NCBI RefSeq assembly: GCF_030689305.1
Contig: NZ_JAUYVM010000015.1
Coordinates: 62,001-126,000, forward strand
DNA: 64,000 nucleotides
Source: Vibrio penaeicida
GTDB lineage: Bacteria > Pseudomonadota > Gammaproteobacteria > Enterobacterales > Vibrionaceae
Direction of reading: 5' to 3'
The notes beneath the pieces were generated by a model. That model was not told the DNA's origin, did not search any database, and was given only the letters and a program-made list of their open reading frames with translations. Made by a program: the position numbers and the translations under genes. Positions 7,858 through 17,753 of the stretch are shown here, piece after piece (within the stretch, counting starts at the first letter, position 1; the number at the start of each line of letters is the position of its first letter).

Positions 7858-9364
7858 GGGTTTCCCATGCTTGTTTTTTTCGGTATAGGGTTGATGGGCT
7901 CAGCTCGAGCAAGACCGCTGCATTTAACACATTGCCATCACAGTATTCGATGGCATTTTGGATAACCTCACGTTCAATTTCTGCCATTGGGCGTATTTTC
8001 ATATTGTCTTTTTCTATGGCTTGATGGGACGGAGAGCTTAGCGCTGCAGTCTCATTGTCATTAGGCTCGGATTGTGAATGCGATGTGTGCGCCGCAGTTG
8101 GGGTATAAATCGGCTCTGGTGTAGCCGGAATTGGCTTTTTCGCGATGGTTGCCGACATATTCATGCTCTGAGCTTTACCAAGACCTGACGGCGATGAATT
8201 CAATGGTGGCGGGAGATGATCCACCGAAACTTGTACATCGTCGTTAAGAACCACAATATTGCGAATAATATTTTGCAGCTGCCTAACATTACCTGGCCAG
8301 TCGTAATTGCACAGCATGAGTTCCGTATCTCGTTTAAAGCTGGTGAATTTTTTCTTGTCTTGCCGGGCGTACTTACGCAAAAAGAATTTTGCAATGTCGA
8401 TGATGTCCGTATCTCGATCTCTAAGGGGAGGAAGGTTGATTGGGACCACGTTTACTCGATAATACAAATCTTCCCTGAACCGCCCCTCGTACACTTCTTT
8501 CAGCGGATCACGGTTGGTCGCGCAAATGATGCGCACATCAACTTGGATCTCTTTGGTTCCTCCAAGGGGAGTGAAGCGACCTGTTTGCAGAAATCGCAGC
8601 AGCTTTTTCTGCATGTCCAATTCCATTTCACAAAGCTCATCAAGAAACAACGTACCACCGCTTGCGAGGGAAGCGGCTCCTTTTCGATCTGTGGCTGCCC
8701 CAGTAAATGCGCCTTTCATGTGCCCAAAAATTTCGCTTTCAACCAAATCGCGAGGTATGGCACCGCAATTCAGCGCAATGAATGGTTTGTCTTTTCGATT
8801 GCTCTGATTATGAATCGCCTCTGCGCATACTTCTTTACCAGTGCCACTCTCTCCACAAACAAATACACTTGCTGTGGTAGGGGCAACAGAATCAATGATT
8901 TTATACACCGCTTGCATTGGCAATGATGAGCCGATAAAGCCTTGATAGCGTTTTCTATCGAGAGTGGATTGCAAATCTTCCACCAAGTTTTCGAGCTTAT
9001 TACGTTTTAAATGGTTTTTAATCGAGGCTTTAAGGCGATCAGCGTTAATGGGTTTTTCCAAAAAATCATCAGCGCCAATTCTCATCAAATCCACAGCAAC
9101 ATTAACGGAACCATGAGCCGTGGCAATGATGACCGAGGTGGATATTTGGTTCTCACGTATCCACGCCAGAACATCTTGCCCTGTCATATCTGGTAACTTA
9201 AGATCCAAGATTACTAATTGAGGTGGGGTTTTCTCAATAAACTCTTTAGCTTCAGCACCTGTAGCGACGTGAAAGAAATCATAGGGCTCGCTCTTTACGT
9301 ATTGTTTGTAAAGGATAGCTAAAGAAGTTGAATCTTCGACTAAAAGAACGTTTGGTTGATTCAT
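7841..9364 (-). CDS. sypG: SypG-like sigma-54-dependent response regulator
   Basis: A 507-residue NtrC-family activator of the syp promoters. An N-terminal receiver (residues 1-120) carries phospho-acceptor D54 in VILDLKLPD. The central AAA+ domain (about 140-375) has Walker A GESGTGKE and the sigma-54 contact loop GAFTGA. A low-complexity Ser/Pro/Thr linker (about 395-460) leads to a C-terminal Fis-type helix-turn-helix with NVLNAAVLLELSPSTLYRKK. Its likely targets are the dyads at 17754, 6807 and 3563-3714, each upstream of a -24/-12 promoter. In V. fischeri the kinase SypF controls it; sypF lies immediately upstream here. Confidence 0.93.
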   Translation of the reverse strand: MNQPNVLLVEDSTSLAILYKQYVKSEPYDFFHVATGAEAKEFIEKTPPQLVILDLKLPDMTGQDVLAWIRENQISTSVIIATAHGSVNVAVDLMRIGADDFLEKPINADRLKASIKNHLKRNKLENLVEDLQSTLDRKRYQGFIGSSLPMQAVYKIIDSVAPTTASVFVCGESGTGKEVCAEAIHNQSNRKDKPFIALNCGAIPRDLVESEIFGHMKGAFTGAATDRKGAASLASGGTLFLDELCEMELDMQKKLLRFLQTGRFTPLGGTKEIQVDVRIICATNRDPLKEVYEGRFREDLYYRVNVVPINLPPLRDRDTDIIDIAKFFLRKYARQDKKKFTSFKRDTELMLCNYDWPGNVRQLQNIIRNIVVLNDDVQVSVDHLPPPLNSSPSGLGKAQSMNMSATIAKKPIPATPEPIYTPTAAHTSHSQSEPNDNETAALSSPSHQAIEKDNMKIRPMAEIEREVIQNAIEYCDGNVLNAAVLLELSPSTLYRKKQAWETHEEEE

Positions 9365-9545
9365 AGTCTTACATCTCCCATGCGTTTACATGGTTCTAAT
9401 TCCAAGGACGTCGAATACTTAGAGTTAACAAATCCAAGTAAGCAATTGAACGTTGTTATATTTGTTTAATATTGAGTTAAGCAGACATTGCATGATTCTG
9501 CAAAGTTAACCCTATGCTTTTCAATAAGTTCGATAGTTCAATACG

Positions 9546-11819
9546 CTATTCAAAACCGCGAGAATTCCTTTCGCGTAATGCCGCAAAAGAAAGCTCTGCC
9601 ACATCAGGTAATGCGGCGGCGCATTCTAGTGCTTCTTCCATTTTATTTTGCACACACAGCAATTCGATTTTCCGCGCGTGTTTTGAAAGTCTTAGATTTC
9701 CTAATGTAACTGAACTGCTCCCAAGGGTGTGGGATTCGAATTCCAGCGCTTTCTGATCTTTCGAGTTAGCCGCTTCCATTAGGTTTGCCACTCGTTCTTC
9801 AGACTCTTGTAAATAGAACTCGATGAGTTCTGGTAATACACTGCTATCGGTATCGTAGATTATCTGTTGAATAACCGACTCATCGACTAACGTGATGTGA
9901 TCACTATCATGTTCAAATGCGGTAATCTGCTCGATATCTTGTTTTCTTTCTTGTGAGCCGTTTTCCATAGTGCCCTCTGACTTTTTTTTACTTAAATGTA
10001 AGCTTAGACAAGATAATAAAGTTGAGCGATTAAAAGGTTTCGGAAGATAGTCCGACATCCCGGATTCAATAAATCGTTCTCGGTCCCCCGACAGGGCATG
10101 AGCCGTTAGGGCAATAATAGGAATATTGGAATACTCTTCAGAGAGAGCGCGTATGTGCTTTGTGGCCGTCATGCCGTCCATCTCTGGCATTGATATGTCC
10201 ATTAAGATGAGATCGTAGTGCGCCTGCTTTACAGCCTCGATCGCTTCACGCCCGTTATTCGCAATATCAGGTGTGATGCCAGCGTACTGCAATGTATTCT
10301 TGATCACCATTTGGTTTGCGCTGTTGTCTTCAACCACCAGTAAGTGAGCATTGGAAAGGTCTGTATCAGTGTCTGGCTGCTGGTGATAGTGTTGCTCTAC
10401 TTCGTTTTGATTGGATTGGTCAAACCAAGCATTGAAGCGAAATTCGCTACCGATTCCGTCAACGCTTTGTACTTCAATTTTTCCCTCCATTAAATGCAGA
10501 AGTCGTTGGGTTATCGCTAATCCAAGCCCTGAACCTTCATAGTGACGGGCAAAGGTTTGATCGACCATGGTAAACTCATCAAAAAGATGAGGCATGTGCT
10601 GTTCAGCAATGCCTATTCCGCTGTCTTTAACAGAGCATTTAAGCTCGATTCTCCCTTCATGCCGCTCTGAGTAAACCTGTACGTCAACTCCGCCATGCTC
10701 AGTAAATTTGACTGCGTTTCCAATAAGGTTGAGCAAAACTTGTTTAAACCGATATACGTCGCCGTATACAAAGTCGGGAACATTGGGGCTAACCGACAAC
10801 TCTAAGTAGATGCCTTTTTTGTGTGCTTGAGGTTTAAAGAAATCTATCGATTGATGAAGGCTTTCGTTTAGGTTGAACCCAACAGGTTCAAGAAGAAGTG
10901 TACTGGTTTCCATTTTAGAGAAATCGAGAATATCGTTGATAATGGAGAGCAAGAGCTGACCAGAATCGGAAGCTGTATGAACCAGTTCCTTTTGATCGTT
11001 TTGTAGAGGGGTTTGTTCCAATATTCCTAGTAAGCCTAAAACCCCGTTCATGGGTGTGCGAATTTCATGGCTCATTGAAGCAAGAAAGCGACTTTTTGCT
11101 TCACTCGCAGTTTCGGCTTGTTTACGCGCAACCTCTAATTCTTTTTGTTTATCAGCCAGTTTCTGTGACATGGAGTTGAACGCTTTTGCTAAGTCGCCTA
11201 TTTCGTCTCCCTCTGCGATGGCCACTTGAACGCCCGGACCTTCTTGCGTTACTAAAAGAGCGGCTTGTTTTATTTTGTACAAATTACGAGTGAGGTAGGA
11301 GCCCAAAATAAGGGAAAACAAGGTGACTAATGCGACTTCAATTGTCGCGATACTCAGTATCCAGCGTTTGGCTTTTGAGAGCATCCCATTAATGTCTTTT
11401 GTTGCGAACCCCATTTCGATATGACCATGGCGCATTGCCCCAGTGGTAATAGACGTGGCTCTGTCAAAGACCCCATCTTTCGAGGAGGATAACCCTGTAT
11501 CCATTGCAGCAAAATGCCCTAATAAGTTTTCTTCCCCTCCCTCTACAAGTAGACGACCTTGAGCGTTATATATCCGAACGTAACAAAGGTCTTTTACTTC
11601 TAAGATGTCTTTGACCAAAACATTCAGCGTTTGTAGATCTGAGGAGATGACGGCTTCTTTTGTTGCACCTGCGAACATGGATAGCATGGTGTCGGCACGC
11701 TGCAACAGTTGTTGCTCATTGGAATCGGATAAGAACTTTACTGAACTTAAAACAAGTGTCATCAGCATCACGATTTCAATGCCAGCTATGCCTAAAATGG
11801 TTTTCAATCTAAGACTCAT
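9546..11819 (-). CDS. sypF: SypF-like hybrid sensor histidine kinase
   Basis: A 757-residue inner-membrane hybrid kinase/phosphatase. Order: transmembrane helix (about 8-28), periplasmic sensor region (30-152), second helix (about 153-175), HAMP (175-230), HisKA with H251 in SHEIRTPMNG, HATPase (N box LNLIGNAVKF; G boxes DSGIGI and GSGLGLAI), receiver with D541 in LMDISMPEMDG, and HPt with H697. In the HPt motif the lysine usually found after HxL is glycine (SHTLGSSS). In V. fischeri the SypF HPt is the key output to SypG. It is separated by 9 bp from sypE and by about 180 bp from sypG. Confidence 0.92.
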   Translation of the reverse strand: MSLRLKTILGIAGIEIVMLMTLVLSSVKFLSDSNEQQLLQRADTMLSMFAGATKEAVISSDLQTLNVLVKDILEVKDLCYVRIYNAQGRLLVEGGEENLLGHFAAMDTGLSSSKDGVFDRATSITTGAMRHGHIEMGFATKDINGMLSKAKRWILSIATIEVALVTLFSLILGSYLTRNLYKIKQAALLVTQEGPGVQVAIAEGDEIGDLAKAFNSMSQKLADKQKELEVARKQAETASEAKSRFLASMSHEIRTPMNGVLGLLGILEQTPLQNDQKELVHTASDSGQLLLSIINDILDFSKMETSTLLLEPVGFNLNESLHQSIDFFKPQAHKKGIYLELSVSPNVPDFVYGDVYRFKQVLLNLIGNAVKFTEHGGVDVQVYSERHEGRIELKCSVKDSGIGIAEQHMPHLFDEFTMVDQTFARHYEGSGLGLAITQRLLHLMEGKIEVQSVDGIGSEFRFNAWFDQSNQNEVEQHYHQQPDTDTDLSNAHLLVVEDNSANQMVIKNTLQYAGITPDIANNGREAIEAVKQAHYDLILMDISMPEMDGMTATKHIRALSEEYSNIPIIALTAHALSGDRERFIESGMSDYLPKPFNRSTLLSCLSLHLSKKKSEGTMENGSQERKQDIEQITAFEHDSDHITLVDESVIQQIIYDTDSSVLPELIEFYLQESEERVANLMEAANSKDQKALEFESHTLGSSSVTLGNLRLSKHARKIELLCVQNKMEEALECAAALPDVAELSFAALRERNSRGFE

Positions 11820-11828
11820 CTCTTTCTC

Positions 11829-13379
11829 CTAACCACATTTGGATTCGATAAGAATCAATAAGGTATCGTCTTTAGCTGGTGTTCCCGCTAGAACATCAAA
11901 AACGCGCATTACTTCATCAATAGCAACGTCGATTGGTTTGCGTAAAGTTTCTAAGAGCGTTTTCTCTATTTCTATGGTCAGTTGCTCTCTTTCTGTGACG
12001 CTGTCACCAGATTCAAATAATCCATCCGTAAATACAGCAATGCGTTTTCCTTCGCCTAATTGAATTTGGGTAGAAGAGTAGCCACTGTGATGGAGTAATC
12101 CGGGTAGCATCCCTTGAACAGGAACACTTTCTATCCCTTTATCTGTTATCAATAATGGGCAGGGGTGACCTGCTGATGCCATCTCTATTTGGTCGTTATC
12201 GAGTAATGAAAAAGCACAGCTGGTTAAGGTGATTTGTGATAGAAGCTGATCTTCAAAAGCGCTGTTAGACAAATTGTTTAACGTATCCGTTGGGCTTGCA
12301 GTTGTAGTGGAATGTAACAGCCCACGTAAATAGCCTGCGTAAGCATAAGCGAAGAATTTGGCACTCACATCGTGCCCCATAACGTCTGCCAACACATATA
12401 AGTTTTCTTTTTCAAAACGTTTGGAAAGTAAGAAATCTCCACCGCCACACCCTGTGGTTCTTTGCCGAATCTCAATGTTCCACCCTGACTTGGGTTTACT
12501 AATTTTGGGGAGTAAGCTGTTCGTGATTTTTTCATCGAGCCTGTGCGACAGTTGGTTGTATACCTGATTGGATCTGGCTAATACGCGTTGAGCTGAAAAC
12601 AGTAACGATTTTTTATCGACAGGTTTAATAAGGTAATCATCTATCCCTAAGTGATTGGCGTTCGCTTGGACGTTTTCTTCTGATAGGGCGGTTAGGAAAA
12701 TGAATGGAATGCTTCGACCATCATGTGCCTCTTGTATCGCTTTTCGAAGCTCCATCCCGCCCATGTTTGGCATTTGAATATCTGAAATGATCAGGTCGAA
12801 TTTGTTATTTTCGATAAGCTCAAGAGCCTGATCGCCGCTTCGCGCACACGTTATATCGAGATCTTTATTTAGGTAAGCGTCATACACTTTAAGCAGTAAC
12901 GGGTCATCATCAACAATGAGTACTCGAGATTTACTGACGGTTTTCACTATTTTCCAGCTCATAGTGAGCTTGTTGACACCATCGACCGTTTCATAATGCA
13001 GGTCATCACAGTACGTTTGTATCAGTGCGATACCTCGTCCTTCTTCAGCATCACTAAACTCAGTGATGATGGATTTTTCGTCAGTTAATGTCGGGTTCCA
13101 GCTTTGCCCGGTGTCCAAGACTTTTAGAACGAGAACATCAGATTGCTTTTCAATCGAGATATCAATGTCTTCAGTCATCGGTGAGGCATGCTGAATAAGG
13201 TTAGTTGCCCATTCCGAGAAACACAGCAAGATGTTGTTTTTCTGCGCTGTGGCTTTCATGGTGGTATCCAGCGCTTTAGATAAGCACTGACGCAACATTG
13301 TCACCGACTCTAAATTCGCTTTGCGGCGATGCGCAAATAGCAGTGTGCTGTGATGATGACTCAATTGATCTGTGGTCAT
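11829..13379 (-). CDS. sypE: SypE-like dual serine kinase/PP2C phosphatase with receiver
   Basis: A 516-residue regulator of SypA phosphorylation with three parts. An N-terminal RsbW-type HATPase domain (1-145) has the N box SEWATNLIQHA and glycine box EEGRGIALI. A central receiver (150-275) has D200 in LIISDIQMP. A C-terminal SpoIIE/PP2C phosphatase domain (about 295-516) has GGGDFL, ADVMGHD, FTDGLFE and DDTLLIL. In V. fischeri SypE phosphorylates or dephosphorylates SypA depending on its receiver state. All metal- and ATP-binding motifs look intact, so both activities are plausible. It overlaps sypD by 4 bp. Confidence 0.92.
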   Translation of the reverse strand: MTTDQLSHHHSTLLFAHRRKANLESVTMLRQCLSKALDTTMKATAQKNNILLCFSEWATNLIQHASPMTEDIDISIEKQSDVLVLKVLDTGQSWNPTLTDEKSIITEFSDAEEGRGIALIQTYCDDLHYETVDGVNKLTMSWKIVKTVSKSRVLIVDDDPLLLKVYDAYLNKDLDITCARSGDQALELIENNKFDLIISDIQMPNMGGMELRKAIQEAHDGRSIPFIFLTALSEENVQANANHLGIDDYLIKPVDKKSLLFSAQRVLARSNQVYNQLSHRLDEKITNSLLPKISKPKSGWNIEIRQRTTGCGGGDFLLSKRFEKENLYVLADVMGHDVSAKFFAYAYAGYLRGLLHSTTTASPTDTLNNLSNSAFEDQLLSQITLTSCAFSLLDNDQIEMASAGHPCPLLITDKGIESVPVQGMLPGLLHHSGYSSTQIQLGEGKRIAVFTDGLFESGDSVTEREQLTIEIEKTLLETLRKPIDVAIDEVMRVFDVLAGTPAKDDTLLILIESKCG

Positions 13380-14287
13380 ATGGTCACCTGAAGAAACCTA
13401 GCTCGTCGAATCGACATAGATAGCTTGGACACCAAAGATTTGGGAAGAAATGTAAAGCGCTTAAGTTGACGGCAAAGTTCATCTGAAAGGCTAGGGTGAT
13501 GTAAATCGTTGATTACTGTGCCAAGCAGATTGGCGTTGTTGTCGTTTAAGTGATGCATAGCTGACGACAACTCAGCGTGATTGGTTTTCCCTGCCATCAG
13601 CATAAGAACGGTGCCATCGCAGCATCCAGCGATTGTTTCTGCTGGGATATTGTTGGCATTTAACTGCGAGATCGGGCTGGTGTCGATGATGACTCTATCG
13701 TAGTCCTTGAGCCAAAGTTCTATCTTTTGCTTGAGCATGTGAGGTTGGCGAAAGCCCATAATTTCAGCTTTTTCCGATGGTGCGTTGACGCCAGTAATGA
13801 CCTCGTGAGTACCTTCAACGATCGCGAGGTGCTGGCAGCCCGTTGGTTCGGGCTCGTGTTGGTTACTGACTATCGCGTTTTTATCGCTTTTTCTTTCAAA
13901 ATTTTCAATTGTTTCTTGGTTGTTAAAGGTATCTTGGCTGTCAAAGCTATCTTGGCTTTCAAAGGTCTCGATGTTCTCAATATCTTCTATATCCTCAAAA
14001 ACGTCTATGTTGTTAGCCGTATGTATATCAGTAGTGAAAGCAGGGCTGCCAGAAGCGTCGGGAAGCATACTAGGTAAATCAATCGACATAAGACTTGGGT
14101 GCTTTAAGTTTAAGTCAACGAACAAAGTTCTATACCCAGCAAGCAGGTGTCGCTCGGTTAGAGCCAGTGCAATTGAACTGCTGCCTTCACCGCAATTTGT
14201 CGAGGTAATACAGAAAGAGCGGCAATGGTGTTTCTCTAGCTGAAGGAAAATTTGTTCAATTTCCATGTTACAAGCAGGAATAGACAT
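13376..14287 (-). CDS. sypD: SypD-like CpsD/CapB family ATPase with altered Walker A
   Basis: A 303-residue MinD-like protein in the place of a BY-kinase partner for the co-polymerase SypO. ITSTNCGEGSSSIAL (about 27-41) aligns with the BY-kinase Walker A (PGEGKST), but the catalytic Lys is Ser36. A Walker A' like segment (LFVDLNLKHPSL) and Walker B (DRVIIDTSPI) remain. Residues about 85-130 form a low-complexity acidic insert built from FESQD/FDSQD/FNNQE repeats, mirrored by degenerate ~18-bp DNA repeats (13905-14020). No C-terminal tyrosine cluster is seen. ATP hydrolysis may be lost or weak. It overlaps sypE by 4 bp and abuts sypC. Confidence 0.83.
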   Translation of the reverse strand: MSIPACNMEIEQIFLQLEKHHCRSFCITSTNCGEGSSSIALALTERHLLAGYRTLFVDLNLKHPSLMSIDLPSMLPDASGSPAFTTDIHTANNIDVFEDIEDIENIETFESQDSFDSQDTFNNQETIENFERKSDKNAIVSNQHEPEPTGCQHLAIVEGTHEVITGVNAPSEKAEIMGFRQPHMLKQKIELWLKDYDRVIIDTSPISQLNANNIPAETIAGCCDGTVLMLMAGKTNHAELSSAMHHLNDNNANLLGTVINDLHHPSLSDELCRQLKRFTFLPKSLVSKLSMSIRRARFLQVTI

Positions 14288-16395
14288 TACAGTGCTCCTA
14301 TCAATGCGACGGTAGCCAAGATACGAAACACATCATCTAAGCCCGTTCGGACTTTTTCTAACATACTTTCATCCATTCTGGGGACATAAACGGTATCTCC
14401 CGCTCTGAGTACTGGCAGGTTTCTAAAGTTGGCGGTACGGCTGAACTCAATAAGGTCAAATGTACGAGCTTGACCGCTACAGCAAGACATGTTCACTACA
14501 CTGATTTTTTCTAGGTACGCATTGCTATTGGGTCCTCCAGCTTCTGCCAAAAGATCCAAAATAGTCATGGTATCGTTGAATCGATATCTACCGGGGTTGT
14601 TGACGGCTCCTAATACGCGAATCGTGGATTCTTTGCTTTCGTCTAACCAATTCTTGTCTTTCTCTGGCACGTAAATGGTATCGCCAGGTTTTACTTTCGG
14701 CAGTAAGGATTCATCACCTGTTTCGAAGTAAAGCGCCAAGTTAAGCTTACTGACTCGTGCATATTTCCCATTGCGGTGGGTGACACGAATATTGTGAATA
14801 TCGGCACTTTGGGTAGGACCATCAGCCGCAGCTAGAATGTCGAGGAAATGCATGTCTTCGGTAAATCGATATCTTCCAGGTGCAGAAAGCTGACCAAATA
14901 CATAGATGGAAACATCAGAAGCTTGGCGAACCCATTGTGCTTTGTTGTCAGAAGGGTCTTGCGGCAAATCGTGGACACGAACCGTGCTACCTGCTCGAAT
15001 TAACGGCAGCTCAGCATCGCTCGACCCGTTCTTTATAAAGCTATCCAAATCGAACACGGTCATTTCTGGTATACCTTGAGGGGTGGGAGTGACGACCTCA
15101 ATTCGACTTGTGTCCGCTCTGCCAATCGGTCCTCCAACATGAGCTAACAAATCCATCAGGTTCATTTCGTCAGACCATTCAATTCGCCCTGGTCGCTTTA
15201 CTTCTCCAATCACACGTACTGCTCGGCTAGGCGCGATTTTTAACCATGATTTCTCATTCATGTCGGTCTTTTCAGGAACGAAAATGGCGTCACCAGGCGC
15301 GATTTCGGGTGGCGTCATGCGTTGCGTACCTTCTGTATAACCCGACAAATCAAAGTTGATGACTCGACCATTACTTTTAATGACTCGAATTTGGCGAGAT
15401 TCAGCAAAACGAGTCGGACCACCAGCGTTAGCCAAAATGTCCATAAAGGTCGCACCTTCTTTCCCTTCGAATGCGCCCGGTTTGGCCACTTCGCCCATGA
15501 CATAAACGGTATTAGAACCGGATTTGATTTCGTCTTCTTGCTTAGGGACGAATATGGTTGCACCAGCCACAAGTTCAGGCAAAAGATTGCTGTTACCTGT
15601 ATCAAGGTATTTCTTAAGGCTGAAAAGAGTAGGTTCGTTATGAGCAATAACGCGGATCTGGTCTACGGCAGCGTAGCGAGTTACACCACCTGCACGCATG
15701 AGAAGATCGACAAGCGTATTGTTTTTTTTGAAAGAAAAGGTACCCGGGGCGTTAACTTCGCCAAATACCTTGATGGCGTTTCGTCCGTCGGCGGCGTCAC
15801 CGGCATCCGCCAATTTGGCTGGGTCGAATTCTTGTTCGATGTTACCAACCATAGGAGAAGCAGGAATGAATAAGGTGTCTAGAGATCTCATATCAGGTAG
15901 CAGGTTCTTGTTACCTGTATCTAAAAACGCTTTGTAATTGAACGTTTGAACATCATCTCCACGGCGAAGTTGTATTTGGTCGAGCTGCGCACCAGAGCGT
16001 AATCCACCAGCCGCATGGAGTGCCAACTGAACACTGTCACCTTTTTGAAGGGTATACTCACCCGGGTTTTCAACATAGCCTTGGATACTAACAAGCAACT
16101 GCTTTTTACTGATAAAAACTTTTAGGTTGGAGAGATCTTGAAGCACGGTTTTTAAACTGATCGTAATCGTTGCGATCATTTGATCTTCCGTTTTACCTGC
16201 AACATGAATTGGACCCACTTCAGGAAGAATGAGCCTGCCACGTTTGTCGACTTGGAAATCCTTATTTAAGGTGGGTTCCCCTGGCAACATAACACTGACT
16301 AAATCGCCAACATTCACTGTTTCTTGTTTGGCGTGTACATTTAAAGGTATTAAACCCACCACTAAGCAAAGTATGACACGATAGAATCTATTCAT
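14287..16395 (-). CDS. sypC: SypC-like outer-membrane polysaccharide export protein (Wza/SLBB)
   Basis: A 702-residue export channel protein. It has a signal peptide (about 1-22, ending VHA), then a poly-export domain opening with VNVGDLVSVMLPGEP, followed by six SLBB-type repeats recognisable by the recurring pattern V-x-G-x-V-x-x-P-G and a double-glycine ending (for example VFGEVNAPG, VMGEVAKPG, VIGEVKRPG, VLGAVNNPG). This is far longer than Wza (about 380 residues) and makes a tall periplasmic stack. There is no lipobox cysteine, unlike Wza. A hydrophobic C-terminus (ILATVALIGAL) may anchor it. It overlaps sypB by 8 bp. Confidence 0.9.
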   Translation of the reverse strand: MNRFYRVILCLVVGLIPLNVHAKQETVNVGDLVSVMLPGEPTLNKDFQVDKRGRLILPEVGPIHVAGKTEDQMIATITISLKTVLQDLSNLKVFISKKQLLVSIQGYVENPGEYTLQKGDSVQLALHAAGGLRSGAQLDQIQLRRGDDVQTFNYKAFLDTGNKNLLPDMRSLDTLFIPASPMVGNIEQEFDPAKLADAGDAADGRNAIKVFGEVNAPGTFSFKKNNTLVDLLMRAGGVTRYAAVDQIRVIAHNEPTLFSLKKYLDTGNSNLLPELVAGATIFVPKQEDEIKSGSNTVYVMGEVAKPGAFEGKEGATFMDILANAGGPTRFAESRQIRVIKSNGRVINFDLSGYTEGTQRMTPPEIAPGDAIFVPEKTDMNEKSWLKIAPSRAVRVIGEVKRPGRIEWSDEMNLMDLLAHVGGPIGRADTSRIEVVTPTPQGIPEMTVFDLDSFIKNGSSDAELPLIRAGSTVRVHDLPQDPSDNKAQWVRQASDVSIYVFGQLSAPGRYRFTEDMHFLDILAAADGPTQSADIHNIRVTHRNGKYARVSKLNLALYFETGDESLLPKVKPGDTIYVPEKDKNWLDESKESTIRVLGAVNNPGRYRFNDTMTILDLLAEAGGPNSNAYLEKISVVNMSCCSGQARTFDLIEFSRTANFRNLPVLRAGDTVYVPRMDESMLEKVRTGLDDVFRILATVALIGAL

Positions 16396-17200
16396 TGTTC
16401 ATCTCCGCTGGCAGTATTTGTTCTGCTTGAAGCAATTCAATGGTGACACGTCTATTTGTTAGCCGAACATGTGGTTCACTGCCTTCAAATAACGGGTCTG
16501 TTGTTCCCACTGAATCGACATGAATGCGCTGCGGTTCTAAGCCAAAAATGCTCAAATATCTTTTCACTTGTTTAGCGCGTTCCATCGCCAAGTCGGTGTT
16601 GTAACTCTCTTTACCTACAGAATCAGCATGACCAGTAATAAGCAGTTTGAACTCAGGATTTTGTTTTAGCAGGTGAGAGGCTTCCGCAAGACGCCCGATA
16701 TATTTAGGGCTCAGTTCATAACTATTGAAAGCGAACTGGTTGTCTGCATTAAGTAAGTCGTATAGGCGTGTGGCTAAATCCACCTCTTTTTTGCTTTTCT
16801 GATTGCTTCCTGGTGGCACACAATCTTCTTTCGAGAGGACATAATCCAACTGGTTTTCAAGTCTTCTGAGAAGCTTTCTTTGGATGATTAAATCGTTCGC
16901 TGCGTCGTACTCTAAACCGCCCTCAAGCTCGCGTGCGATTCGCGCTTCATTATTTTTTGCGTGATAAACGGTTGCAGGGAAACACCATTCAGCTTGTTCC
17001 AAAATCAGCACATCTAAGTGCCTTGCCGCCAGTTCCCATTCAAATCTGAGCCCGTGTTCAGGGCCTAGAGGTTCGTCAGGCATTACGGCTGAGAAGCTTG
17101 CTTGAGGATAATGCTCTGCAAGGCCACCATTGCCTTCAGGTGCAAAGCTGGTGCAGCCCGATATTGAAGCAAACAATGACAGTAAAAAGATGAATCTCAT
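16388..17200 (-). CDS. sypB: SypB-like OmpA-family lipoprotein
   Basis: A 270-residue lipoprotein. The N-terminus has a hydrophobic signal and lipobox ISGC with the acylated cysteine at about residue 16. The C-terminal ~110 residues are an OmpA/MotB peptidoglycan-binding domain, including LLITGHADSVGKESYNTDLA and ERAKQVKRYL. It should sit in the outer membrane and bind peptidoglycan through the periplasm. It lies between the STAS regulator sypA and the exporter sypC, in the order known from syp loci. Confidence 0.88.
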   Translation of the reverse strand: MRFIFLLSLFASISGCTSFAPEGNGGLAEHYPQASFSAVMPDEPLGPEHGLRFEWELAARHLDVLILEQAEWCFPATVYHAKNNEARIARELEGGLEYDAANDLIIQRKLLRRLENQLDYVLSKEDCVPPGSNQKSKKEVDLATRLYDLLNADNQFAFNSYELSPKYIGRLAEASHLLKQNPEFKLLITGHADSVGKESYNTDLAMERAKQVKRYLSIFGLEPQRIHVDSVGTTDPLFEGSEPHVRLTNRRVTIELLQAEQILPAEMNNE

Positions 17201-17263
17201 ACCAACCTCCGAACATTTCTAACGTGAAACCAACGTTAAACAGTGCGACTTAAAATGGTGTAA

Positions 17264-17584
17264 CTAGTGGCTGTTATTGTTAACTGGAATGGCGTTACTA
17301 ATTCTGAGTAAAGTAATAAGTTCAAGAGGTTGTCCATGCGCATTTTCGATTCGCATTACTCGTTTCTTCTCGATTAAGCGTTTGTAGAGATAAACAATCG
17401 CACCAACGCCAGAGGAGTCTAAAAATGAAACTTGAGATAAGTCTATTTCGACTTCTTTATGTGTATCTTCGAAAATGACTTTATCTATTTGAGGCTGTAA
17501 CGACTTACATCCCATTGCATCCATATCGCCTAATACAGACAGAGTAAGTAGTTGAGGGCTTTGTTCTGATCTTTGCATTTCCAT
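17264..17584 (-). CDS. sypA: SypA-like STAS-domain protein
   Basis: A 106-residue single STAS domain, like an anti-sigma-factor antagonist. The conserved loop VSFLDSSGVGAIV carries the phosphorylatable serine (S57/S58, equivalent to SpoIIAA Ser58). In V. fischeri unphosphorylated SypA promotes biofilm formation and SypE sets its phosphorylation; sypE is in the same operon here. The start ATG is preceded by GGAGAG. It is the first gene of the locus, about 40 bp downstream of a sigma-54 promoter. Confidence 0.9.
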   Translation of the reverse strand: MEMQRSEQSPQLLTLSVLGDMDAMGCKSLQPQIDKVIFEDTHKEVEIDLSQVSFLDSSGVGAIVYLYKRLIEKKRVMRIENAHGQPLELITLLRISNAIPVNNNSH

Positions 17585-17624
17585 AGGTCTCTCCAGTTAT
17601 CGGAAACGTTATGCTTAAAGAATT

Positions 17625-17640
17625 AGCACAATATGTGCCA
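17625..17640 (-). promoter_or_regulatory. sigma-54 promoter of sypA operon
   Basis: The minus strand reads TGGCACATATTGTGCT: perfect -24 element, and -12 element GTGCT with one mismatch to TTGCT. It is about 40 bp upstream of sypA and correctly oriented. Confidence 0.75.
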
Positions 17641-17753
17641 ATAATTAATTCTTTAAATTACAGTTACATAGTGATATTTACTAAGGGTTTCGCAATTTGA
17701 AATGCGTAGCTTCTTTCAATTTGACAATAGAATACAGGTTGCATTTGTGCGAA

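Noticed and set aside
8216-8926. 236-codon plus-strand frame
   Set aside because: Antisense to the conserved AAA+ domain of sypG; the codon pattern follows the sypG frame.
15322-15873. 183-codon plus-strand frame
   Set aside because: Antisense to the SLBB repeats of sypC, with no recognisable protein features.
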